From contig CALJCO010000108.1 in assembly GCA_938023905.1 (NCBI GenBank), positions 1 through 26,469 of the forward strand: a stretch of DNA of 26,469 nucleotides, read 5' to 3'. The stretch comes from an uncultured Collinsella sp. (GTDB taxonomy: Bacteria > Actinomycetota > Coriobacteriia > Coriobacteriales > Coriobacteriaceae). Both the position numbers and the translations under genes were made by a program. Position 1 is the first letter of the stretch. Each line of letters opens with the position of its first letter. The notes beneath the pieces are model-generated. The model ran no database searches. It was not told where the DNA came from and worked only from the letters and a program-made list of their open reading frames with translations. Of this stretch, positions 15,612 through 25,012 are shown piece after piece.

Positions 15612-17789
15612 ATGAACTTCCGCTCTTCTCTCGCCTGCACCTCGAGCGATATCGCCCGCTGGGGGCTGCGCTCCGTCCTTAAGCGCCAGGGCGGCGTACT
15701 CCCCGGCCGTATCGCCATGAAGATCGACCCCGAGCTGCTGAGCGACCTCGCGGGCCTTGTCGACCGCAGCGTGGTAATCACCGGCACCAACGGCAAGACC
15801 ACCACCTCCAACCTCATCGCCGACGCCGTTGCCGCCAGCGGCGCCACCGTGGTATGCAACCGTGCCGGAAACAACATGGAGCCGGGCGTGGTGGGCGCCC
15901 TGCTCGAGAGCCGCAGCGATCTTAAGCGCGCCGGAAGCGGCAAGCGCGTAGGCGTCTTTGAGTGCGACGAGCTCTACACGGTGCGCGTCCTGCCCAAGCT
16001 CAAGCCGACCTACTTTGTGCTGCTCAACCTGTTCCGCGACCAGCTGGACCGCTACGGCGAGATCGACCACACCCAGGACGTCATCGCCCACGCGCTGGAG
16101 CTCTCGCCGACAACGACGCTTATCTATAACGCCGACGATCCGCTGTGTGCCGCGATCGCCGTGCGCGTTCCCAACGCGAGTATTGCCTTTGGCATCGACG
16201 GCGCCACCAACACCGAGTCTGACCGCATTAGCGACTCGCGCTTTTGCTCGCAGTGCAACGCGCCGCTGGAGTATGACTACGTGCAATACGGCCAGCTCGG
16301 CGCCTATCATTGCCCTTCGTGCGGCTGGGGTCGCCCCGCGCTGCTCCGCCGCGTGACGGGCGTTGAGCTCGGCTGCGACGGCTACGGCTTTGACCTGGCC
16401 TTTGGACCCGAGGCCAACGCGCCCGCCGTGCACATCGCCACGCGCTACAACGGCCTGTACATGGTCTATAACGTCGCCGCCGCCTTCTTTGCGGCGCACG
16501 AGCTGGGCGTGGACGCGGCGCACCTGCAGCCCACGCTTAATGCCTACGTGCCCGCCGGCGGACGCATGGGCCGCTGGGATATTGCCGGCCGCACCGTCGA
16601 GGCCAACCTGGCCAAGAATCCCGTGGGCTTCGATCGCCAGATCCAGTCCATTAAAACAGCAGGTGGCAGGCTCTGCGCCTTCTTCCTCAACGACAACGAT
16701 GCCGACGGCCACGATGTCTCGTGGATCTACGATGTCGACTTCGAGCGCATCGCCGACACGCCGGGTCTTGTCACCTTTGCCGGAGGCACGCGTGCGCACG
16801 ACATGCAGGTACGCCTCAAGTACGCCGGCATTGATGCCGCGATTATCTCGGACGTCGCGCAGGCGATCGGCGCCGTGGCAGACGAGGCCGCCGATGACAC
16901 CTTCTACGCCGTCGCCAACTACACGGCCTTCCCGCCGCTGGTCAAAGAGCTCGACGGACTGAAGGGCGCCACTTCCGACGCTGTTGCCGGGCGCGCCGTA
17001 GCCCGTGCCGACGGCAGCGCTCTTCCTGTCGGCATCGCACCAGTCGAGCTTTCGCGCCCGCTGCGCATCGTCTACCTGTATCCCGATGCCCTTAACCTCT
17101 ACGGCGACGGCGGCAATGTTATCGCGCTCGAGCGCCGCTGCGCCTGGCGCGGCATCCCCGTTCGCGTGGATGAGGTCCGCATGGGCGAGGTGCTCGATCT
17201 GCATGATGCCGATATCGTCATGATGGGTGGCGGCTCCGACCGCGACCAGCTAGCCGTGGCACACGAGCTGCTCGCCCAAAAAGACAAGGTCGCGGCCTAT
17301 GTTGAGGATGGCGGCTCGCTGCTTGCCATCTGTGGCAGCTATCAGCTGCTCGGCCGTTCGTACTATATGGGCGAGGATCGCATCGAGGGTCTGGGGGTCA
17401 TTGCCGCCGAGACCGTACGCGGCTCCGACCGCCTGATCGGCAACGTAGCCGTCAAAACCGACCTGGCACCTGAGCCCTTTGTGGGATTCGAAAACCATGG
17501 CGGCCGCACGCTTTTGGACGCCGATGCCACGCCGCTCGGAACGTCCGTCGTCACGGGCACCGGCAACAACGGCGATGATGGCTTTGAGGGTCTCATCTAC
17601 AAGGGCGTCATCGGCACGTACCTGCACGGACCGGCACTGCCCAAGAACCCCGAACTCGCCGACTGGCTGATCGCGCACGCCCTCGAGCGGCGCGGCGATG
17701 CGCAGGCCACAGCCCTGCTGCCGCTCAAACCCCTCGACGACACCTACGAGCGCACCGCTCACGACGCCGCCATGAAGCTCCTCCCCTAA
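15612..17789 (+). CDS. murT-gatD: MurT-GatD fusion: bifunctional lipid II isoglutaminyl synthase
   Basis: One uninterrupted 725-residue frame joins two enzymes that are normally separate. Residues about 1-450 are MurT, a Mur-ligase-like ATPase. It has P-loop TGTNGKTTT (57-65), an ECDELYT block at 117-123, a four-Cys zinc ribbon (C212, C215, C234, C237) and the C-terminal NDNDADGHDVSWIYD block (360-374). Residues about 483-700 are GatD, a CobB/CobQ-type glutamine amidotransferase, starting RIVYLYPDALNLYGDGGNV, with nucleophile C574 in LAICGSYQLLG and the catalytic His at H672 in GTYLHGPALPKNP. The linker (about 451-482) is Ala/Gly-rich. Together they amidate the D-glutamate of lipid II to D-isoglutamine, using glutamine and ATP, on the cytoplasmic side. 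AGGA lies about nine bases before the ATG. All key residues are intact in both halves. Confidence 0.92.
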   Translation: MNFRSSLACTSSDIARWGLRSVLKRQGGVLPGRIAMKIDPELLSDLAGLVDRSVVITGTNGKTTTSNLIADAVAASGATVVCNRAGNNMEPGVVGALLESRSDLKRAGSGKRVGVFECDELYTVRVLPKLKPTYFVLLNLFRDQLDRYGEIDHTQDVIAHALELSPTTTLIYNADDPLCAAIAVRVPNASIAFGIDGATNTESDRISDSRFCSQCNAPLEYDYVQYGQLGAYHCPSCGWGRPALLRRVTGVELGCDGYGFDLAFGPEANAPAVHIATRYNGLYMVYNVAAAFFAAHELGVDAAHLQPTLNAYVPAGGRMGRWDIAGRTVEANLAKNPVGFDRQIQSIKTAGGRLCAFFLNDNDADGHDVSWIYDVDFERIADTPGLVTFAGGTRAHDMQVRLKYAGIDAAIISDVAQAIGAVADEAADDTFYAVANYTAFPPLVKELDGLKGATSDAVAGRAVARADGSALPVGIAPVELSRPLRIVYLYPDALNLYGDGGNVIALERRCAWRGIPVRVDEVRMGEVLDLHDADIVMMGGGSDRDQLAVAHELLAQKDKVAAYVEDGGSLLAICGSYQLLGRSYYMGEDRIEGLGVIAAETVRGSDRLIGNVAVKTDLAPEPFVGFENHGGRTLLDADATPLGTSVVTGTGNNGDDGFEGLIYKGVIGTYLHGPALPKNPELADWLIAHALERRGDAQATALLPLKPLDDTYERTAHDAAMKLLP

Positions 17790-17795
17790 CGCCCC

Positions 17796-17833
17796 ACCAC
17801 CACAAAGGAGACAGGCACCTTTGTGGTGGTTTT
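17796..17833 (+). terminator. Terminator of the murT-gatD operon
   Basis: Arms 17796-17808 and 17818-17830 (ACCACCACAAAGG and its complement) form a perfect 13-bp stem with a 9-nt loop, ending in TTTT. It starts 7 bp after the stop codon. Confidence 0.88.
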
Positions 17834-17873
17834 CCAGTTTGCCAACGATATACGCGCCGGCAAAAAAGTCTGC

Positions 17874-17879
17874 TATACT
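17874..17879 (+). promoter_or_regulatory. Extended -10 element of tRNA-Glu
   Basis: TATACT preceded by TGC gives an extended -10, 10 bp before the mature tRNA start. No good -35 hexamer stands at 16-18 bp spacing, which fits an extended -10 promoter. Confidence 0.6.
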
Positions 17880-17889
17880 CTTTCCCGCT

Positions 17890-17966
17890 GTCCCCATCGT
17901 CTAGCGGCCAAGGACGCCACCCTTTCAAGGTGGATATCGCGGGTTCGAATCCCGCTGGGGGCACCA
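17890..17966 (+). tRNA. tRNA-Glu (anticodon TTC)
   Basis: The full cloverleaf is visible. The acceptor stem GTCCCCA pairs with TGGGGGC, with one U-G pair. The anticodon stem CCACC/GGTGG carries loop CTTTCAA, which places TTC at the anticodon. The T-arm is GCGGG-TTCGAAT-CCCGC, and discriminator A is followed by an encoded CCA (17964-17966). It reads GAA and GAG codons, and supplies Glu-tRNA for protein synthesis and, if the C5 pathway is present, haem synthesis. Confidence 0.97.
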
Positions 17967-17978
17967 TTTGAATTGAAG

Positions 17979-18009
17979 AGCCCGTTACCCTCGCGGTAGC
18001 GGGCTTTTT
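17979..18009 (+). terminator. Terminator of tRNA-Glu
   Basis: Arms 17979-17989 and 17995-18005 (AGCCCGTTACC with GGTAGCGGGCT) form an 11-bp stem with one wobble and a 5-nt loop, followed by TTTTT. It is 12 bp after the CCA end. Confidence 0.92.
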
Positions 18010-18071
18010 GCTACCGAAATACCGGGATTCGAACCCGACAGGGTGCGGATCCCGGCAAATCGGTAGCAAAA
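18006..18071. repeat. Nested inverted repeat containing a copy of the tRNA T-arm
   Basis: Outer arms 18006-18017 and 18060-18071 (TTTTGCTACCGA and its complement) and inner arms 18022-18028 and 18049-18055 (CCGGGAT/ATCCCGG) are nested, so the whole 66 bp can fold. The segment 18023-18037 is the exact reverse complement of 15 bases of the tRNA-Glu T-arm (17940-17954). The outer left arm overlaps the U-tract of the tRNA terminator. It may be a tRNA-derived remnant. Confidence 0.6.
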
Positions 18072-18101
18072 CGGACTCCAAAGCGTCCTTCGCAAACAAA
18101 T

Positions 18102-18132
18102 AGCCGGGGCCCGCGCGATGCGGACCCCGGCT
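18102..18132 (-). terminator. Terminator of glutamine synthetase
   Basis: Arms 18102-18114 and 18120-18132 form a 13-bp GC-rich stem with one wobble and a 5-nt loop. The leftward transcript continues as ATTTGTTTG, an imperfect U-tract. It lies 29 bp after the glnN stop codon. Confidence 0.8.
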
Positions 18133-18161
18133 CAATACCGTGACGATATGTCAGTTACGCT

Positions 18162-20249
<2,088 letters not shown>

Positions 20250-20328
20250 ACGGAACTCCCTTCGTATCGGCACCGCGTGAGAAGCGGTGTTGATTACTAA
20301 CGAACGAGTCATAGATTAGGCTCGTCGT

Positions 20329-20366
20329 GTTTCCGCAACATTACCGTTATGTTGCTGTCACGAAAC
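20329..20366. promoter_or_regulatory. Inverted repeat upstream of glnN
   Basis: GCAACAT (20335-20341) and ATGTTGC (20349-20355) are exact inverted repeats with a 7-bp spacer. A looser outer pair GTTTC/GAAAC lies at 20329-20333 and 20362-20366. Read leftward, TTGCGG at the edge of the repeat could be the -35 of glnN, with a -10 near 20310, so a bound protein would interfere with transcription. Confidence 0.4.
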
Positions 20367-20460
20367 CAATCAATGAGGTTACCGCATCGCGGCGGCGTTG
20401 CCGCCCTCAACAGCCAATCAACTGTATAAATTGCAGACCTCTCCCCATGGTTTAAGGGTA

Positions 20461-20536
20461 GTCAATTTGGGATGGGGCTCTATTAACTGGTATTTCGTAT
20501 CAGATACCAGTCTTTATAGCCCCATCCTAGATTGAC
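20461..20536. repeat. 76-bp imperfect stem-loop in the glnN-metF spacer
   Basis: Arms 20461-20493 and 20504-20536 are equal in length. The outer 19 positions all pair (two as G-U), then comes a symmetrical 7 x 7 internal loop, then a 7-bp stem (CTGGTAT/ATACCAG) closed by a 10-nt loop. No T-run follows on either strand. It lies about 90 bp upstream of the likely metF -10 (TAGAAT, 20627-20632), so it is probably not in the metF leader. It could be a small RNA, a palindromic mobile remnant or a protein-binding cruciform. Confidence 0.6.
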
Positions 20537-20675
20537 CGCTCTGCTATAGGGAATGTCGATAGCAAGGCATCTTTGATTGGTATCCCCGAATAGCGAGTGA
20601 AACTCCACCGTGACACAGTGGTGCTGTAGAATCCTTACAACACATCACACTATTACGTATCTAAAGGAGCACGAT

Positions 20676-21548
20676 ATGCGCGTCGACGAGGTTTTTAAGC
20701 AGGCAGCATCCCAGGGCACCGCACCCGTTTCGTTTGAGATGTTCCCGCCCAAGGGCGAGCTTACCCTCAACACGGCTCGCGAGGTGGCAGGCAATCTGTG
20801 CAAGCTTTCGCCGAGCTTTGTCTCGGTCACTTGTTCCGCTGGCGGCTCGGGCAACGGTGCCACCACCGCCCCCATCGCGCATATGATTACGAGCGAATTC
20901 GATACGCCCTCGGTGGCGCACCTCACCTGTGTGGGCCGTACCCACGCCGATATCGCCGCCAAGATCGATGAGTACCGCACCGCCGGCGTGGAAAACATCC
21001 TGGCCCTGCGTGGCGATCTCCCTGCCGGCGCGACCGAGGACGACAAGCCCGCCTCGGACTACGCCTACGCCCGCGACCTCATCCCCGAGCTCGTCGACGC
21101 CGGCTTTTGCGTGGGCGCCGCAGCCTACCCCGAGGGCCACATTGCCTGCGAGGATCTCAACCTCTCGGTCGAGCACCTCAAGCAAAAGCAAGACGCCGGC
21201 GCGAGCTTCTTTGTGACGCAGCTCTTCTTTGATAACGAGTGCTTCTATCGCTTCCGCGAGCTTGCCGACAAGGCCGGCATCACCGTGCCCATTACCGCGG
21301 GCATCATGCCGTTTATGGGCAAGTCGCAGATCAGCCGCATGGTCTTTATGTGCGGCGCGTCGCTGCCCTCCCCCGTCATCAAGATTCTCGCCAAGTACGA
21401 GAACGACCCCGAGAGCCTGCAGGCAGCCGGTGTAGATTATGCCGCCCGTCAGCTTTGCGACCTCAAGGAGCACGGCGCCGCCGGTCTGCACCTGTACACT
21501 ATGAACCGTCCTGCGATCGCCGCAACCATTATGGAGCGCCTGGGGTAA
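20676..21548 (+). CDS. metF: Methylenetetrahydrofolate reductase
   Basis: The 290-residue flavoprotein reduces 5,10-methylene-THF to 5-methyl-THF, the methyl donor used by MetH. The start at 20676 has AAAGGAG seven bases upstream; earlier in-frame starts from 20610 lack one. Family motifs are SFEMFPPKG (19-27), where E21 matches the catalytic Glu of E. coli MetF. SVTCSAGG (50-57), HLTCVGR (82-88) and LRGDLP (111-116) also match, with D114 as the flavin-tuning Asp. The GAAAYPEGH and FFVTQLFFD blocks are also present. It overlaps the next gene at TAATG (21546-21550), so it is translationally coupled to the MetH activation protein. A -10 at 20627-20632 gives a leader of about 37 nt; no SAM or cobalamin riboswitch is visible. 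Confidence 0.95.
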   Translation: MRVDEVFKQAASQGTAPVSFEMFPPKGELTLNTAREVAGNLCKLSPSFVSVTCSAGGSGNGATTAPIAHMITSEFDTPSVAHLTCVGRTHADIAAKIDEYRTAGVENILALRGDLPAGATEDDKPASDYAYARDLIPELVDAGFCVGAAAYPEGHIACEDLNLSVEHLKQKQDAGASFFVTQLFFDNECFYRFRELADKAGITVPITAGIMPFMGKSQISRMVFMCGASLPSPVIKILAKYENDPESLQAAGVDYAARQLCDLKEHGAAGLHLYTMNRPAIAATIMERLG

Positions 21549-22336
21549 TGGAAAAACCACACATCGATACAACCGCTGTCGAAGTGCCGGCCGACCTTGC
21601 GTCGCCGGCGCTTTACCGTGTCGATGCTGCGCACCATCCCCGTGTCGACCGTGCCGAGATGCTGCGGTATCTGGGTTACGGCGGTCAGCAGATTGAGCCC
21701 GAACTGTCACGACGTATTGAGCTTGTCGTTGAACGTCTGGAACTGGACATTGAGCCCCGTGGCGTGCGCCGCGTGTTTGCCGTCGATGCCACGGGCGTGG
21801 ACGAACAAAGTGAGCCTTGCATTCGCTTGGTCGGCACCAACGTTGAGCTGCGAGGTCGCGATATCTATCGACATCTCAAAGATGCCCGCTTTGCCGCGCT
21901 CATGGCATGCACCCTCGGCATGGACGCCGAGCGTCGCCTGCGCATCACGGGAGCCCAACATCCCCTGGAGGGCGCCGTGCTCGACGCCGCGTGCTCCGCT
22001 TACGTGGAAGCCGCCGTCGAGCAGATGGACCAGCAGGTCAAGACGGACGCCGCCGTTCATGGGTTCGCCGGCAACTGGCGCTTTAGTCCCGGCTACGGCG
22101 ACTGCCCGCTCTCGGCCCAGCGCTCGATCGTCAATGCGCTCAACGCCACGCGGCTCATCGGCTTGACCGTCACGCCCACCAGCCTGCTTATGCCCACCAA
22201 AAGCGTGACCGCGGTGATCGGCCTGTTCGACGGCGAAGTCCACGACGCCCAGACCCGCCCCACCTGCAATATCTGCCGCATGCGCGAGAACTGCCGCTTC
22301 CGCGCCGCCCACACCACCTGCTATTCCAGCCATTAG
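21548..22336 (+). CDS. Stand-alone methionine synthase activation-domain protein
   Basis: This 262-residue protein corresponds to the AdoMet-binding activation domain found at the C-terminus of E. coli MetH, here encoded separately as in Thermotoga. It would support reductive methylation of inactive cob(II)alamin. The hallmark block is NWRFSPGYGDCPLSAQRSI (176-194), followed by IGLTVTPTSLLMPTKSVTAVIGL (two parts of the domain core, 204-226). The C-terminus has a Cys cluster C240, C243, C249 and C258 (CNIC, then ENC and TTC) that could hold a metal or cluster and is not part of E. coli MetH. The ATG at 21548 overlaps the metF stop codon. The metH ribosome site overlaps its own stop (TAGGAG). 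The coupling on both sides implies balanced expression with MetF and MetH. Confidence 0.88.
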   Translation: MEKPHIDTTAVEVPADLASPALYRVDAAHHPRVDRAEMLRYLGYGGQQIEPELSRRIELVVERLELDIEPRGVRRVFAVDATGVDEQSEPCIRLVGTNVELRGRDIYRHLKDARFAALMACTLGMDAERRLRITGAQHPLEGAVLDAACSAYVEAAVEQMDQQVKTDAAVHGFAGNWRFSPGYGDCPLSAQRSIVNALNATRLIGLTVTPTSLLMPTKSVTAVIGLFDGEVHDAQTRPTCNICRMRENCRFRAAHTTCYSSH

Positions 22337-22345
22337 GAGCCCTCG

Positions 22346-24904
22346 ATGTTTACTCCGCTTATCACTCATGATTCTGACGGCACTGCATTGGCGGCACCCG
22401 TTGATGCCGCACGTCGCAACGGTGCCACGTACAAGACGCGCACGATCGACGATCTGCGCATTAAGGACGATTGCCTGCGTGCGGCCATCGAGGGCACGGG
22501 ACACCTGCTGTTCGACGGCGGCATGGGCACCATGTTGCAGGCCGCTGGCATGAAGGCGGGCGCCCTGCCCGAGCTGCTCAACTTTGAGGAGCCCCAGGTT
22601 ATCACTGATATCCAGCGTCAGTACGTCGAGGCCGGCTGCGACGTGATCACCGCCAACACCTTTGGCGCCAACGCCCACAAGCTCGACGGTGCCGCCACCG
22701 TGGCAAACGTCTTTGCCGCGGCCGTCGCCTGTGCCCGCGAGGCCGGCGCCCGCTACGTCGCCGGTGACATCGGCCCCATCGGCGCGTTGCTTCGCCCCTT
22801 GGGTACCCTCAGCTTCGACGAGGCCTATGACCTCTTTGCCGAGGAAGTGCGCGCCGGCGTCGACGCGGGCGTGGACCTCTTTATTATCGAAACCATGACC
22901 GACCTTGCCGAGATCAAGGCTGCCGTCCTCGCCTGCCGTGAGAACTCCGACCTGCCCGTCTTTGCCACCATGACCTTTGAGGAAGACGGCCGCACCTTCT
23001 TGGGCACGAGCCCCGAGGTTGCAGCCATCACGCTCGACGCTATCGGCGCCGACGTTTTGGGCATCAACTGCAGCCAAGGACCGGCTGAGCTCCGGGGACT
23101 CGCCGCACGTATGCTCACCGTTACCGACAAGCCCGTTATGGTGCAGGCCAACGCGGGACTCCCCCATGTGGACGACGACGGCAACACCGTCTTTGATATC
23201 CAAGCCCCCGAATACGCCGAGGCCGTCGCCGGCATGATCGCCGACGGCGTGAGCGTCGTGGGCGGCTGCTGCGGCACCACGCCGGCGCACATGGCCGCCT
23301 TGCGCACGCTTATCGATAACCACACGCCCAGCCCGCACCACCGCAAGCCCAGCATGTCGGTCACGAGCGCCCAGACGGTCGTGGACCTTCCCTGTGACGG
23401 TCACAAGATCGCCGTCATCGGCGAGCGCATCAATCCCACCGGCAAAAAGCGCCTGCAGCAAGCCCTGCGCGACGGTGACCTTGACTACGTCGTGAGCCAG
23501 GGCATCAGCCAGCAGGAGCAGGGCGCCGACATCCTGGACGTCAACGTGGGCCTGCCCGAGATCGACGAGGTCAAGATCATCCAACAGGCGACCGAGCAGC
23601 TCCAGGGCTCCACGCTGCTGCCGCTGCAGATCGACTCCACCGACCCCGCAGCCGTCGAGGCAGCCGTGCGCCGCTACGCCGGCAAGCCCATCATCAACTC
23701 GGTCAATGGCAAACAGCAGATCATGGACGAGATCTTCCCGCTGGTCGCCCACTACGGCACCAACGTCGTCGGCCTTACGCTCGACGAAGGCGGCATCCCC
23801 GATACCGCCGAGGCCCGCTTTGCCATCGCCGAGCGCATCGTGGCCGAGGCCGCCCGCTACGGCATTGGCCCGGACCGCATCCTCATCGACTGCCTGGTCA
23901 TGACCGCCTCGACCAATCAACGCCAGGCCGAGCAGATCCTGCGCGCCATGTCCCTGTGCAAGGAGCGCCTGGGCGTCAAATGCGCGCTCGGCGTGTCGAA
24001 CATCAGCTTCGGTCTGCCTGCCCGCCCGCTGCTGGGTTCGGTCTTTTTGGCCGCCGCTTTTGGCGCGGGTCTGGACGCCCCCATCATGAACCCGGGCTCC
24101 AAGCGTTTTATGGACACCGTCTACAGCTATCGCGTCCTGAGCGTTGAGGACGAGGGCTCGACCGGATACATCGAGCGCTATGCCGGCTGGACCGATCCGT
24201 ACAAGATCGCCGCCAACCCGGCAGCGGCTCAGGCCGCATCGAGTGATGCCGCGCCCGCTGCCGGCACCGCCGGCACCGACGGCAACGACGACCCGATTCG
24301 TCGAATGGTCGTCTCGGGCCGCAAAGGCGAGATCGCTGCCGAGACCGAGCGTCTGCTGACAGACCACGACGCCATGGACCTCATCAACAACCACTTTATC
24401 CCCGCCCTCGACGAGGTTGGCGTCCTCTTTGACCAGGGCAAGTTCTTCTTGCCGCAGCTTATGGCCTCGGCCGAAGCCGCACGCGTGGGCTTCGACACCA
24501 TCAAGCGCCTGATGCCCGCCGGCGAGATCGCCGACAAGGGCAAGATCTGCGTGGCCACCGTCAAGGGCGACATCCACGATATTGGCAAGAACATCGTCAA
24601 AATGCTGCTCGACAACTACGGCTACACCGTCTTTGACCTGGGCCGCGACGTCGATCCGCAGGAGGTACTCAAGACCGTCAAGGAGCGCGATATTAAGCTC
24701 GTCGGCCTCTCGGCGCTTATGACTACCACGGTCGTCGCCATGGAAGAGACCATCAAGCTGCTCCATACCGAGGTTCCGGGCGTCAAGATCATCGTGGGCG
24801 GCGCCGTGCTCACCCCCGAATACGCCAAGCAGATCGGCGCGGACTACTATGCCAAGGATGCCGCCGAAAGCGCGCGCATCGCCGAAGAGGTCTTTGGGCA
24901 GTAA
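22346..24904 (+). CDS. metH: Cobalamin-dependent methionine synthase without activation domain
   Basis: The 852-residue enzyme transfers a methyl group from methyl-THF via cobalamin to homocysteine. After an unusual 50-residue N-terminal extension comes the homocysteine domain (LLFDGGMGTMLQ near 54-65), with zinc ligands C242 (INCSQGP), C308 and C309 (GGCCGT). The pterin domain starts at about 353 (KIAVIGERINPTGKK). An Ala/Ser/Gly-rich linker (about 627-650) leads to the cobalamin cap and Rossmann domain with D742-H744-G747 in GDIHDIGKN; H744 is the cobalt ligand. The protein ends there. The activation domain is supplied by the preceding gene. AGGAG at 22335-22339 lies seven bases before the ATG. 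All catalytic residues are present, so the protein should be active given B12. Confidence 0.95.
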   Translation: MFTPLITHDSDGTALAAPVDAARRNGATYKTRTIDDLRIKDDCLRAAIEGTGHLLFDGGMGTMLQAAGMKAGALPELLNFEEPQVITDIQRQYVEAGCDVITANTFGANAHKLDGAATVANVFAAAVACAREAGARYVAGDIGPIGALLRPLGTLSFDEAYDLFAEEVRAGVDAGVDLFIIETMTDLAEIKAAVLACRENSDLPVFATMTFEEDGRTFLGTSPEVAAITLDAIGADVLGINCSQGPAELRGLAARMLTVTDKPVMVQANAGLPHVDDDGNTVFDIQAPEYAEAVAGMIADGVSVVGGCCGTTPAHMAALRTLIDNHTPSPHHRKPSMSVTSAQTVVDLPCDGHKIAVIGERINPTGKKRLQQALRDGDLDYVVSQGISQQEQGADILDVNVGLPEIDEVKIIQQATEQLQGSTLLPLQIDSTDPAAVEAAVRRYAGKPIINSVNGKQQIMDEIFPLVAHYGTNVVGLTLDEGGIPDTAEARFAIAERIVAEAARYGIGPDRILIDCLVMTASTNQRQAEQILRAMSLCKERLGVKCALGVSNISFGLPARPLLGSVFLAAAFGAGLDAPIMNPGSKRFMDTVYSYRVLSVEDEGSTGYIERYAGWTDPYKIAANPAAAQAASSDAAPAAGTAGTDGNDDPIRRMVVSGRKGEIAAETERLLTDHDAMDLINNHFIPALDEVGVLFDQGKFFLPQLMASAEAARVGFDTIKRLMPAGEIADKGKICVATVKGDIHDIGKNIVKMLLDNYGYTVFDLGRDVDPQEVLKTVKERDIKLVGLSALMTTTVVAMEETIKLLHTEVPGVKIIVGGAVLTPEYAKQIGADYYAKDAAESARIAEEVFGQ

Positions 24905-24930
24905 CACAACGGAAACAACCGTGCACCAAA

Positions 24931-24966
24931 ACGTGCCGCATGCGTCACTTGGCACGTGCGGCACGT
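24931..24966. repeat. 10-bp inverted repeat before the UPF0210 gene
   Basis: ACGTGCCGCA (24931-24940) pairs exactly with 24957-24966 around a 16-nt loop, 27 bp after the metH stop codon. No T-run follows. A possible -10 TAGAAT (24967-24972) directly abuts it, so it may be an operator or a weak terminator. Confidence 0.45.
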
Positions 24967-25012
24967 TAGAATAGATAAGACTATGCTCGTTTTGGCAGAT
25001 AGGAGCGCAAGG

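Noticed and set aside
15210..17204. Minus-strand open frame of 664 residues
   Set aside because: It is antisense to the MurT-GatD gene, whose catalytic motifs are unmistakable; the antisense product has no recognisable motif.
17725..18135. Minus-strand frame of 136 residues containing PPAGFEPAISTLKG
   Set aside because: This is the well-known false protein made by translating the antisense of a tRNA; the motif lies exactly opposite tRNA-Glu.
20351..20380. Actinobacterial GlnR box upstream of glnN
   Set aside because: GTCAC and GAAAC are present but directly adjacent rather than separated by six bases, so they do not fit the known site.
20540..20675. Possible SAM, cobalamin or T-box leader before metF
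   Set aside because: The likely leader is only about 37 nt, and I see no B12 box, SAM-riboswitch core or T-box GGTGGNACCGCG element.
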